DNA of 34,586 nucleotides, taken from JAZDMK01 sp043800975 (lineage in GTDB: Bacteria > Bacteroidota > Bacteroidia > Bacteroidales > JAHJDW01). Below, piece after piece: positions 24,512-32,835 of the stretch. Position numbers and translations under genes: made by a program. Position 1 is the stretch's first letter; every line of letters begins with the position of its first letter. Under the pieces are notes generated by a model, which was not told where the DNA came from, did no database searches, and worked only from the letters and a program-made list of their open reading frames with translations. Where the stretch lies: contig JAZDMK010000318.1 of the NCBI GenBank assembly GCA_043800975.1, forward strand, positions 1 to 34,586. The letters are read 5' to 3'.

Positions 24512-27500
24512 ATGAAACAAAAGATTACTCTCTTGCTGTTGGCTTGTTTGCTGGTATTTGCTTTTTCATTAAAAGCATCTGATCAAAAGCCTGAATTAAT
24601 GAGATCTAATGCTAAAAGAATACCCGGTTTCGTTGAAGAAAAAGGGCAATTCAAAGCATTTGATGATTTGCGCTTTGTATGGCGACATAACAATGTGCTC
24701 GTGTATTTTCGTCAGAAAAGTCTTGTTTTCCTGACGCAGGAAATCACACATGTCGATAACGAACAATCGCTGGAAGCCAAATCACACGGGGATGACAACC
24801 TGGCAAAAAAATTGTCAGCGGTTACCCGGGTTACCCGATTCGATCTTATTTTTGAGGGAAGCAATTCTGCAGCAAACGTGGGTGGTGAAAGCCCCACACA
24901 AGCAATGAATGACTTTTATCTGGGCTATTGTCCGGATGGGATTCTTAATGTTTCATCATTCAACCAGATCCGTTACCAAAATTTATATCCGGGGATAGAC
25001 CTTGTTTTCTCGATTCAAGGTGATGCGCTGAAATATGAATTTCAGGTACACAGTGGCGCAGACCCAAGTCTTATTGATCTGCGCTGGGATGGTGTCAATG
25101 GATTAACAATCGGCAAAGACAACCAGACATACTTTAATATTGGCACTTTTGATTTTATCGATAAGGCTCCTGTTTCAACCTGCAACGGAATCAACATTCC
25201 AACAACAGCAAGTCTTGAAAATAATCATATCAAATTCAATGTCGGTGAATATAATACCAACGAAACGCTGATCATTGACCCTGCATTGGTGTGGGCCAGT
25301 TCGCTGGAATATAATGGTTACGGGGATTGGGGAGAACTTGTTACCAACAGTACGGGCAAGTTCTACATTGTCGATTGGGAATGGAATCCCGGAGGTGCTG
25401 ATATGACAAACTATTTCAATGCTGCCGGCTCATCTACCCTTTATAGCAGTGATGTGTCCAATTTTGATATTGTAATTTCACAGTTTAGCAGAACCGGGAA
25501 TCTCCTTTGGGTATGCCGGTATGGAAGCACTCGCGAAGATGACATTATGGGCGGAGTTGTTTTGGATGACAACGACAACTTATTTGTTGCAGGGAAAACT
25601 TTTTCTTTAGGTGATTTACCTCTTCAGGTATTGGCCGGTGCATACAACCAAGCATGGAATGGAACCTGTTCGGGTACACGCGGCTTTTTGATCAAATTCA
25701 ATTCATCCAATATACGGCAATGGGCTACTTACATTGACAATGGAGCCAATTTCGAACCCTATGATATGGCCTGCGGGATGAACAATGATGTTTACATTGT
25801 TGGAAAATCGGGTTCTACTCTAACCTGCACAGGAATTACTATCCCCACCGGCTCTGGATACTTAGGAAACTTTACCAGTAATACTGCTGCTCATAATTTT
25901 ATTTTACGTTTCAATAGTAGTAACGCACTTTCATGGTCCACCTGGCTGCCGGGGACAACCAATTCAACGGGTCGTTGTAGTGATATTACTGTCAGCAAAA
26001 CTAACGGAGACGTTTTTGTAGCCGGAGATGAAATCTGGGGAGCTACATACAATTTTGCAGCGGCCATCATTTCTGCAGCATTAACATGGCAGGGTCAATG
26101 CGATCTTTTTTATATGAAATTTAATGCAAGCAACAATGCTGTACCTGCCTATGGCAAATACCTTGGTGGTGCCGGATGGGATAAAATAAATGTGGGCGCA
26201 TCTAATGGTGACCTAGAACTTGATGCAAGCGGAAATCTGTATATGTGTGGACATACTTACAGTGCAAATTTCCCAACAGTTAACCCTGGCACCTGTGCTT
26301 ATTACGACGGTGTAATTAATGATGGAACGGGTATAGTTGGTAATGAAGCCTCTACACAAGACGGATATCTGATTAAAATAAATGCAGCGGGAACCCGCAC
26401 TCTGGCAACTTTTTATGGAGGTACCGGCTACACTACCATGAAAAAAATGAAAAAAGATTCTCATGATAACTTATGGATCTGCTCACAACAATCTACAACA
26501 GGGCTCCCACAAGTTACTCATGCTGATTATTACAATCAGGCATTCGCAGGAGCCAACACAAACCTCATGTTGTCACAACTAACAAATAATGATTATCAGG
26601 CATGGCTTTCCTATTTCGGATATGGAGGTTATATGGGATATAGCGGATGGGATATTCATGAACCCACTACTGACAGTATCAATCTTGATGTAGCCGGGAA
26701 CTGGACAAGCTTTTCAAATACAGGTGGCGGCTATCAGTACACGACTGCCGCTAGTTGTTCCGGCGCTGCCACTTTCAGGCAGCTTTTATCCTCCAGCGCA
26801 CCGTTTACAATTTCAGGTGCAGCTTCAATCTGTTCAGGTATTACTACAACTTTTACTGCTACATCCGGCGGAGGTACCTGGTCAAGCTCCAACCTAGGCG
26901 TAGCAACCGTAAATTCATCAACGGGCGCAGTAACGGGAGTTTCAGGCGGAACTACAATTATAACCTATTCGCTCACAGTTACAGGTTGCGTTTTTACAGC
27001 TTCATTAAACCTGACTGTAGTCAGCGCATCTGTAGCACCCACATCAATTTCACCTTCTTCTGCAAGTATATGTTCAGGTGCTTCCGTTACGCTCACAGTT
27101 AGCGGAGGTTCGCTGGGTGCCGGTGCATCATGGCAATGGTATACGGGAGGTTGTGGATCCACATCTATCGGTTCAGGGTCTACGCTTACCGTTACGCCCG
27201 GCTCTACCACAACTTATTATGTTTTGGCAGCGGGAACATGCAACACAACCAGTTGTGCGAGCACGACAATTACTGTAAACACGAACTCCAGTGCACCTAC
27301 CGGTGCAAGCGCTGCTCCTGCTACTGTTTGTCCAGGCGCTCCTACCACGCTCAGTGTTAGTGGCGGATCACTCGGGGCAGGTGCATCATGGCAATGGTAT
27401 ACCGGAGGCTGTGGCACAACTTCCATAGGCTCGGGTTCTACACTGGTGGTGAATCCAGGTTCTTCGACAACTTATTATGTTTTAGCTTCAGGAACATGCA

Positions 27501-30500
27501 ACACGACAAGCTGTGCTTCAACATCAGTTACCGTCAATTCAAACAGCAGCGCTCCTACTTCTGCATCAGCTGCACCGGCAACTCTTTGTTCAGGGGCATC
27601 TACCACACTCAGTGTTAGTGGCGGATCACTCGGAACGGGCGCTTCGTGGCAATGGTATACGGGAGGTTGCGGAACTACTTCTGTAGGCTCTGGCTCCACA
27701 TTGGTTGTGAGCCCAGGTTCTACAACAACTTACTATGTTTTAGCTTCAGGAACTTGTAACACAACCTCATGTGCTTCCACTTCAGTTACTGTCAATTCAC
27801 TTTCAACTGTACCCACTTCCGCATCTGCAGCACCGGCAACAATTTGCTCAGGAGCTTCAACGACTTTATCCGTCAGTGGGGGATCTTTAGGCTCAGGAGC
27901 ATCATGGCAATGGTATACGGGAGGTTGTGGAACAACATCTGTCGGATCAGGATCTACCTTAGTAGTAACACCTGGATCAAACACTACTTATTATGTATTA
28001 GCTTCAGGAACATGCAATACTACAACTTGTGTATCAACAACCGTAACGGTAAACACACCTTCAACAGCACCCACCTCTGCTTCGGCAGCCCCAGCAACTA
28101 TTTGTTCGGGATCACCTACTACACTAAGCGTTAGTGGTGGTACTTTGGGAACTGGCGCTTCATGGCAATGGTACACGGGAGGCTGCGGCACAACATCAGT
28201 CGGATCGGGCGCAACATTGGTTGTGAATCCGTCTTCTTCGACTACCTATTATGTTTTAGCTTCAGGAACTTGTAATACTACTTCATGTACTTCCACTTCA
28301 GTTACTGTCAATTCACTTTCAACAGCACCCAGCTCCGCATCTGCGGCTCCGGCAACAATTTGTTCAGGAGCTTCAACGACTTTATCAGTCAGTGGCGGTT
28401 CGCTCGGATCAGGCGCCAACTGGCAGTGGTTTATTGGTGGATGCGGAACAACCCCCGTTGGCTCAGGCTCCACGCTGGTCGTTACACCAGGATCAAGCAC
28501 TACATATTATGTATTAGCTTCGGGAACCTGCAATACGACAACTTGTGTATCAACAACCGTAACTGTGAACACGCCTTCAACAGCACCCACATCGGCTTCT
28601 GCTGCTCCTGCAACTCTTTGCGCAGGAGCACCTACCACTCTCAGTGTTAGTGGCGGATCGCTCGGATCTGGCGCGGCATGGCAATGGTACACAGGAGGCT
28701 GCGGTACAACTTCTGTAGGATCGGGCGCAACATTGGTTGTGAACCCTGCTACTTCAACCACTTATTATGTTTTAGCTTCAGGAACGTGTAATACCACTTC
28801 TTGTGTTTCAACATCTGTAACTGTCAATTCTCTTTCAACAGCTCCCACTTCCGCATCTGCAGCCCCGGCAACAATTTGTTCAGGAGCTTCAACGACATTA
28901 TCCGTCAGCGGAGGATCGCTTGGATCAGGTGCCAACTGGCAATGGTATATCACGGGCTGTGGAACAACACCTGTTGGCTCTGGCTCAACGTTGGTCGTTA
29001 CACCCGGATCTACAACAACCTATTATGTTTTAGCAGCAGGAACCTGCAATACGACGACTTGTGTATCAACAACCGTAACTGTGAACACACCTTCAACAGC
29101 ACCCACTTCTGCTTCAGGCGCACCAGCAACGATTTGTCAGGGTGCTTCAACAACACTAAGTGTCAGCGGTGGCACACTCGGATCTGGCGCTGCATGGCAA
29201 TGGTATACAGGAGGATGCGGAACATCATCTGTCGGATCAGGCGCAACATTGGTTGTGAACCCTGCATCAACGACTACATACTATGTATTAGCTTCAGGAA
29301 CATGCAATACAACAACCTGTGTTTCGGCTACGATCACAGTAAATACAAATTCTACTGCTCCCACCAGCATTTCAGCAACTGCAAATCCGATTTGCGACGG
29401 ACAATCCACAACACTATCCATCAATGGAGGTTCATTGGGCACTGGTGCTGGCTGGAACTGGTATACCGGTGGATGCGGAACAGCGCTTGCGGGTTCAGGC
29501 AGCACGCTTACTGTTTCACCATCTTCTTCCAACACCTATTATGTGCTTGCATCAGGAACTTGCAACACTACGACCTGCGCTTCACTTCTTGTTAATGTAA
29601 CAAACATTACAGCATCTGCCGGAGTTAATCAGACTATCTGTACAGGAGCAACAACAACGCTTACAGCAAGCGGAGGCGGAACGTATCAATGGAGCGAATT
29701 AAGTCAGACTACACCAAGCATCGTTGTTACGCCCGGAGCAACAACCACCTATACAGTTACTGTAACGGTTGGAAGTTGCTCTGAAACGGCTACAGTGGTT
29801 GTAAATATAACTTCTGCAGCCAATGCAACCATTACTCCTTCCGGACCTTATTGTACAGGCGGAAGTGCAGTGAATCTCAGCGCAGCAAACCCCGGCGGCA
29901 CATGGACCGGAACCGGAATAACGAATGCAGCCAACGGCACATTTGATCCTTCCGTTGCTGGTGTGGGAACATACCAGATTATATATACAATCAGCGGTTC
30001 GTGCGGTGATGCAGACACGGTCAATATTCAGGTGAATGCAACTGTTAATGCAGATATAACTGCAGCTGGTCCATTCTGCAGTAATGATCCACCTTTAAAC
30101 TTAACTGCAGCAACTGCCGGTGGAATCTGGTCGGGATCAGGAATCACGAACACCACGCTAGGAACATTTAATCCTTCTACAGTGGGTGTAGGAACATACA
30201 ATATCATTTACACCATTGGTGGTTTATGCGGCAATGCAGATACAATTTCTATTGTCGTTAATGCAGCTGCCAACGCCACGATCACACCCGCCGGACCTTT
30301 CTGTATAGCCGATGCAGCAACAAATCTCACAGCCGTAACCAGTGGCGGAACCTGGACAGGAACCGGTATTACCAACGGCACATTGGGAACTTTTGATCCT
30401 GCAACTGCAGGCGTGGGAACCCATCAGATTATATATACTGTCAGTGGAGTGTGCGGCGATGCTGACACAGTAAACATTCAGGTTGTGTTAACTGCCAACG

Positions 30501-31687
30501 CTACTATTAATCCCGCAGGTCCTTTCTGCAGCAATGATCCACCCCTGAACCTGACGGCAGCAACCTCAGGCGGCACCTGGTCAGGCTCCGGAATAACGAA
30601 TACGACGCTGGGCACATTCAGTCCTTCGGCTGTTGGCGTGGGAACGTATAATATTATTTACACAATCAGCGGCGCTTGCGGCGATGACGACACCCTTTCC
30701 ATTACCGTCAACCCGGCTGCCAACGCCACCATCACTCCTGCCGGACCATACTGTATAGCTGATGCAGCCATCAATCTTGTGGCAGCTACCAGCGGCGGAA
30801 CATGGACCGGAACTGGTATCACGAATGCTTCGAGCGGCACCTTTAATCCGGCTACAGCTGGCGTAGGTACGCATCAGATTATTTACACCATCACCGGAGT
30901 ATGCGGAGATGCGGATACAATCAACATTCAGGTTGTATCGCAGGTAGATGCTTCCATCACACCGGCAGGTCCTTTCTGTACTAATAACATTCCGATTAAC
31001 CTCACTGCAGCAACAAGTGGTGGAGTTTGGACAGGAAGCGGAATTACGAACACAAGTCTTGGAACATTCAATCCTTTAACAGCAGGTGCAGGAATACATT
31101 CGGTGATATACAGTATCAGCGGTGCTTGCGGTAATTCTGACACAGTTTACATAACCGTGAACTCTGCTCCTATGACTACGGCGATAGGAATGGGCGAAAG
31201 CTGTATAGATGCTGACGACGGAAGCGTAATCACGAATGTTACCGGCGGTGTTTCACCTTACACATATACATGGAATGTTGCTTCATCAGCTGGCGCGACG
31301 CTTACCAATGCAGTTCCCGGAATCTATTCTGTGACGATTACCGATGCCAATGGTTGTTTTTCCGTTGACTCGGCACTGGTTTCCGCTTCAGCTACTTCTT
31401 GCGAAACCATTGAACCCGATATCTTTGTTCCCAATATTTTCTCGCCCAACGGCGATTTAAACAATGATGTACTTTATGTTTACGGTAAAGGAATCAAAGA
31501 ACTTCAGCTTGTGATTTATGATCGCTGGGGCGAAAAGGTGTTTGAAACAACAGACCAATTCAATGGATGGGATGGAACTTTCAGAGGCAAACCTATGGAT
31601 CCCGCTGTCTTTGCTTACTATCTGAAAGCAACACTGATCAATGATGAGCTCGTTGACAAAAAAGGAAACATCACTTTAGTACGATAA
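24512..31687 (+). CDS. Giant secreted surface protein with expanded Ig-like repeat arrays and gliding-motility C-terminal domain (paralog 2)
   Basis: This 2391-aa protein has the same plan as paralog 1. Order: signal peptide (about 1-22, LKASDQ); DUF7948-like domain (about 37-255, FVEEKGQF, YQNLYPGIDLVF); propeller-like region (about 256-765, for example GNLYMCGHTYSANFPTVNPG); a BIG2-like domain (about 768-839, with WSSSNLGVATVNSSTGAVTG); ten Ig_7-like repeats of 86 aa (840-1699); a PKD-like domain (1700-1768); six repeats of 75-76 aa (1769-2219); an SprB-like repeat (about 2220-2301); and the sorting domain (2302-2391, PDIFVPNIFSPNGDLNNDVL). The sorting domain is identical to that of paralog 1 at 79 of 90 positions. 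The PorP/SprF gene follows after 24 bp, a usual arrangement for type-B T9SS cargo. Confidence 0.92.
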   Translation: MKQKITLLLLACLLVFAFSLKASDQKPELMRSNAKRIPGFVEEKGQFKAFDDLRFVWRHNNVLVYFRQKSLVFLTQEITHVDNEQSLEAKSHGDDNLAKKLSAVTRVTRFDLIFEGSNSAANVGGESPTQAMNDFYLGYCPDGILNVSSFNQIRYQNLYPGIDLVFSIQGDALKYEFQVHSGADPSLIDLRWDGVNGLTIGKDNQTYFNIGTFDFIDKAPVSTCNGINIPTTASLENNHIKFNVGEYNTNETLIIDPALVWASSLEYNGYGDWGELVTNSTGKFYIVDWEWNPGGADMTNYFNAAGSSTLYSSDVSNFDIVISQFSRTGNLLWVCRYGSTREDDIMGGVVLDDNDNLFVAGKTFSLGDLPLQVLAGAYNQAWNGTCSGTRGFLIKFNSSNIRQWATYIDNGANFEPYDMACGMNNDVYIVGKSGSTLTCTGITIPTGSGYLGNFTSNTAAHNFILRFNSSNALSWSTWLPGTTNSTGRCSDITVSKTNGDVFVAGDEIWGATYNFAAAIISAALTWQGQCDLFYMKFNASNNAVPAYGKYLGGAGWDKINVGASNGDLELDASGNLYMCGHTYSANFPTVNPGTCAYYDGVINDGTGIVGNEASTQDGYLIKINAAGTRTLATFYGGTGYTTMKKMKKDSHDNLWICSQQSTTGLPQVTHADYYNQAFAGANTNLMLSQLTNNDYQAWLSYFGYGGYMGYSGWDIHEPTTDSINLDVAGNWTSFSNTGGGYQYTTAASCSGAATFRQLLSSSAPFTISGAASICSGITTTFTATSGGGTWSSSNLGVATVNSSTGAVTGVSGGTTIITYSLTVTGCVFTASLNLTVVSASVAPTSISPSSASICSGASVTLTVSGGSLGAGASWQWYTGGCGSTSIGSGSTLTVTPGSTTTYYVLAAGTCNTTSCASTTITVNTNSSAPTGASAAPATVCPGAPTTLSVSGGSLGAGASWQWYTGGCGTTSIGSGSTLVVNPGSSTTYYVLASGTCNTTSCASTSVTVNSNSSAPTSASAAPATLCSGASTTLSVSGGSLGTGASWQWYTGGCGTTSVGSGSTLVVSPGSTTTYYVLASGTCNTTSCASTSVTVNSLSTVPTSASAAPATICSGASTTLSVSGGSLGSGASWQWYTGGCGTTSVGSGSTLVVTPGSNTTYYVLASGTCNTTTCVSTTVTVNTPSTAPTSASAAPATICSGSPTTLSVSGGTLGTGASWQWYTGGCGTTSVGSGATLVVNPSSSTTYYVLASGTCNTTSCTSTSVTVNSLSTAPSSASAAPATICSGASTTLSVSGGSLGSGANWQWFIGGCGTTPVGSGSTLVVTPGSSTTYYVLASGTCNTTTCVSTTVTVNTPSTAPTSASAAPATLCAGAPTTLSVSGGSLGSGAAWQWYTGGCGTTSVGSGATLVVNPATSTTYYVLASGTCNTTSCVSTSVTVNSLSTAPTSASAAPATICSGASTTLSVSGGSLGSGANWQWYITGCGTTPVGSGSTLVVTPGSTTTYYVLAAGTCNTTTCVSTTVTVNTPSTAPTSASGAPATICQGASTTLSVSGGTLGSGAAWQWYTGGCGTSSVGSGATLVVNPASTTTYYVLASGTCNTTTCVSATITVNTNSTAPTSISATANPICDGQSTTLSINGGSLGTGAGWNWYTGGCGTALAGSGSTLTVSPSSSNTYYVLASGTCNTTTCASLLVNVTNITASAGVNQTICTGATTTLTASGGGTYQWSELSQTTPSIVVTPGATTTYTVTVTVGSCSETATVVVNITSAANATITPSGPYCTGGSAVNLSAANPGGTWTGTGITNAANGTFDPSVAGVGTYQIIYTISGSCGDADTVNIQVNATVNADITAAGPFCSNDPPLNLTAATAGGIWSGSGITNTTLGTFNPSTVGVGTYNIIYTIGGLCGNADTISIVVNAAANATITPAGPFCIADAATNLTAVTSGGTWTGTGITNGTLGTFDPATAGVGTHQIIYTVSGVCGDADTVNIQVVLTANATINPAGPFCSNDPPLNLTAATSGGTWSGSGITNTTLGTFSPSAVGVGTYNIIYTISGACGDDDTLSITVNPAANATITPAGPYCIADAAINLVAATSGGTWTGTGITNASSGTFNPATAGVGTHQIIYTITGVCGDADTINIQVVSQVDASITPAGPFCTNNIPINLTAATSGGVWTGSGITNTSLGTFNPLTAGAGIHSVIYSISGACGNSDTVYITVNSAPMTTAIGMGESCIDADDGSVITNVTGGVSPYTYTWNVASSAGATLTNAVPGIYSVTITDANGCFSVDSALVSASATSCETIEPDIFVPNIFSPNGDLNNDVLYVYGKGIKELQLVIYDRWGEKVFETTDQFNGWDGTFRGKPMDPAVFAYYLKATLINDELVDKKGNITLVR
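27029..29608 (+). repeat. Array of ten 258-bp Ig_7-like repeats with a 516-bp higher-order period
   Basis: Ten contiguous units of exactly 86 codons start at 27029, 27287, 27545, 27803, 28061, 28319, 28577, 28835, 29093 and 29351. Each has four Cys (in ICSG, GGCG, GTCN and the following SC or TC). Units 4, 6 and 8 share GSGSTLVVTPGS and a terminal VNTP; units 5, 7 and 9 share GSGATLVVNP. The dimer is therefore the repeating unit across units 4-9. Unit 10 is divergent and matches the last Ig_7 unit of paralog 1. Confidence 0.93.
29816..31168 (+). repeat. Array of six 225-bp repeats with a 450-bp higher-order period
   Basis: Units are 29816-30043 (76 aa), 30044-30268, 30269-30493, 30494-30718, 30719-30943 and 30944-31168 (75 aa each). 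Units 2 and 4 share FCSNDPPLNLTAAT and VGVGTYNIIYTI; units 3 and 5 share IADAA and AGVGTHQIIYT. Each unit has two Cys. Confidence 0.92.
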
Positions 31688-31711
31688 AATAATAATATAA
31701 AAATAGAAGCC

Positions 31712-32767
31712 ATGAAAAAGATCATTTTAATCACAGCTGCCTTTCTGATGACAAGTGTTTTCGTTACACGCGCTCAGGATACACATTTTACCATGTTCAA
31801 TGAAGCACCCCTTCTACTGAATCCGGCTCTGACAGGAACATTCAGCGGAGAACACCGTGCCATTCTAAACTATCGCAATCAGTGGAAAGCAATCGGAAAT
31901 CCTTTTACAACTTTTGCCTTTTCGTATGATGCCGGACTATTTAAAAAGAGAGAAGGAACCGGCTATCTCGGTGTTGGAATTACAGCTTTCCGCGATATGG
32001 CAGGCGACATGAACTTCGGAACGACGCAGGCAAATCTTTCCGTTTCCTATCATGTAAAGCTGAGTGAAACCAATATGCTTACAGCAGGTCTTCAGGGAGG
32101 ATATTCATCGCGGGGAATGGAAACCGGCAATGAACAATGGGGAAGTCAATACGGAACCAGTGGTTTTGATGCATCGCTCCCATCGAACGAAACTAATACT
32201 TATCAGAAGTTCGGCTATACAGATTATTCAACCGGAATCTGCTGGAATTATTTTTCTAAGGAAATGTACTCCACAGCAAACAACGCTTTGAAGATCCAAG
32301 TTGGCGGTGCTTTTTATCATGCCAACACACCCAAGCTTTCCTTCTATGATGGCTCTGAAGAAATGTTTTCAAAATTCACGGGTCATGTAGGCGCTTGGAT
32401 TGGTTTGAAAAACACCAATACCGCTATCCTCCCCAACGTTTTGTTTCACAAACAAGGTTCGGCACAGCAGATATCTGCCGGCGCAATGCTTCGCTTCCGC
32501 CTGAGAGAGGAATCCCGATACACAGGATTCATTCGTGAAGCGGCTATGTCGATTGGTGGTTATTACCGTGTGGGTGATGCTATTAATCCATGTGTGCAAT
32601 TTGAAATCGGAAGCCTTGCTTTTGGTTTCAGCTACGACGTGAATATTTCAGGATTAACAGCTGCCACCAGTGGTCGCGGCGGACTTGAAGTATTTCTAAA
32701 GTTCCTGAATCCGAATCCATTCCGCGGCGGAAGCAACCAACCCAGCTTCTATTCACCGAGTTTGTAA
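31712..32767 (+). CDS. PorP/SprF family type IX secretion outer-membrane protein
   Basis: The 351-aa protein has a signal peptide (about 1-21, VFVTRA then QDTHFTMF) and the PorP/SprF signature near the N-terminus: QDTHFTMFNEAPLLLNPALT with GTFSGEHRAILNYRNQW. The rest alternates hydrophobic and polar residues, as expected of a beta-barrel; the family in T9SS anchors or helps secrete an SprB-like partner encoded next to it. It lies 24 bp downstream of the 2391-aa protein, so the two giant proteins are its likely cargo. Which of the two it serves, or both, cannot be seen. The gene ends at 32767 with SFYSPSL. Confidence 0.94.
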   Translation: MKKIILITAAFLMTSVFVTRAQDTHFTMFNEAPLLLNPALTGTFSGEHRAILNYRNQWKAIGNPFTTFAFSYDAGLFKKREGTGYLGVGITAFRDMAGDMNFGTTQANLSVSYHVKLSETNMLTAGLQGGYSSRGMETGNEQWGSQYGTSGFDASLPSNETNTYQKFGYTDYSTGICWNYFSKEMYSTANNALKIQVGGAFYHANTPKLSFYDGSEEMFSKFTGHVGAWIGLKNTNTAILPNVLFHKQGSAQQISAGAMLRFRLREESRYTGFIREAAMSIGGYYRVGDAINPCVQFEIGSLAFGFSYDVNISGLTAATSGRGGLEVFLKFLNPNPFRGGSNQPSFYSPSL

Positions 32768-32835
32768 AATTGAAGTTAACACATATTCAATGGTCTTTTA
32801 ATGACTATCCTATTTAGAAATTTCTTTTTTCAGAA

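Noticed and set aside
26965..29535. Series of antisense and alternate-frame open frames spaced 258 or 516 bp
   Set aside because: They recur with the repeat period because Thr/Ser-rich codons leave few stops in other frames; they are echoes of the repeat array, not genes.
27029..31168. Regular direct repeats suggesting a CRISPR array
   Set aside because: Units are 225-258 bp, in frame, and encode domains throughout; there are no short repeats with unique spacers and no cas genes.
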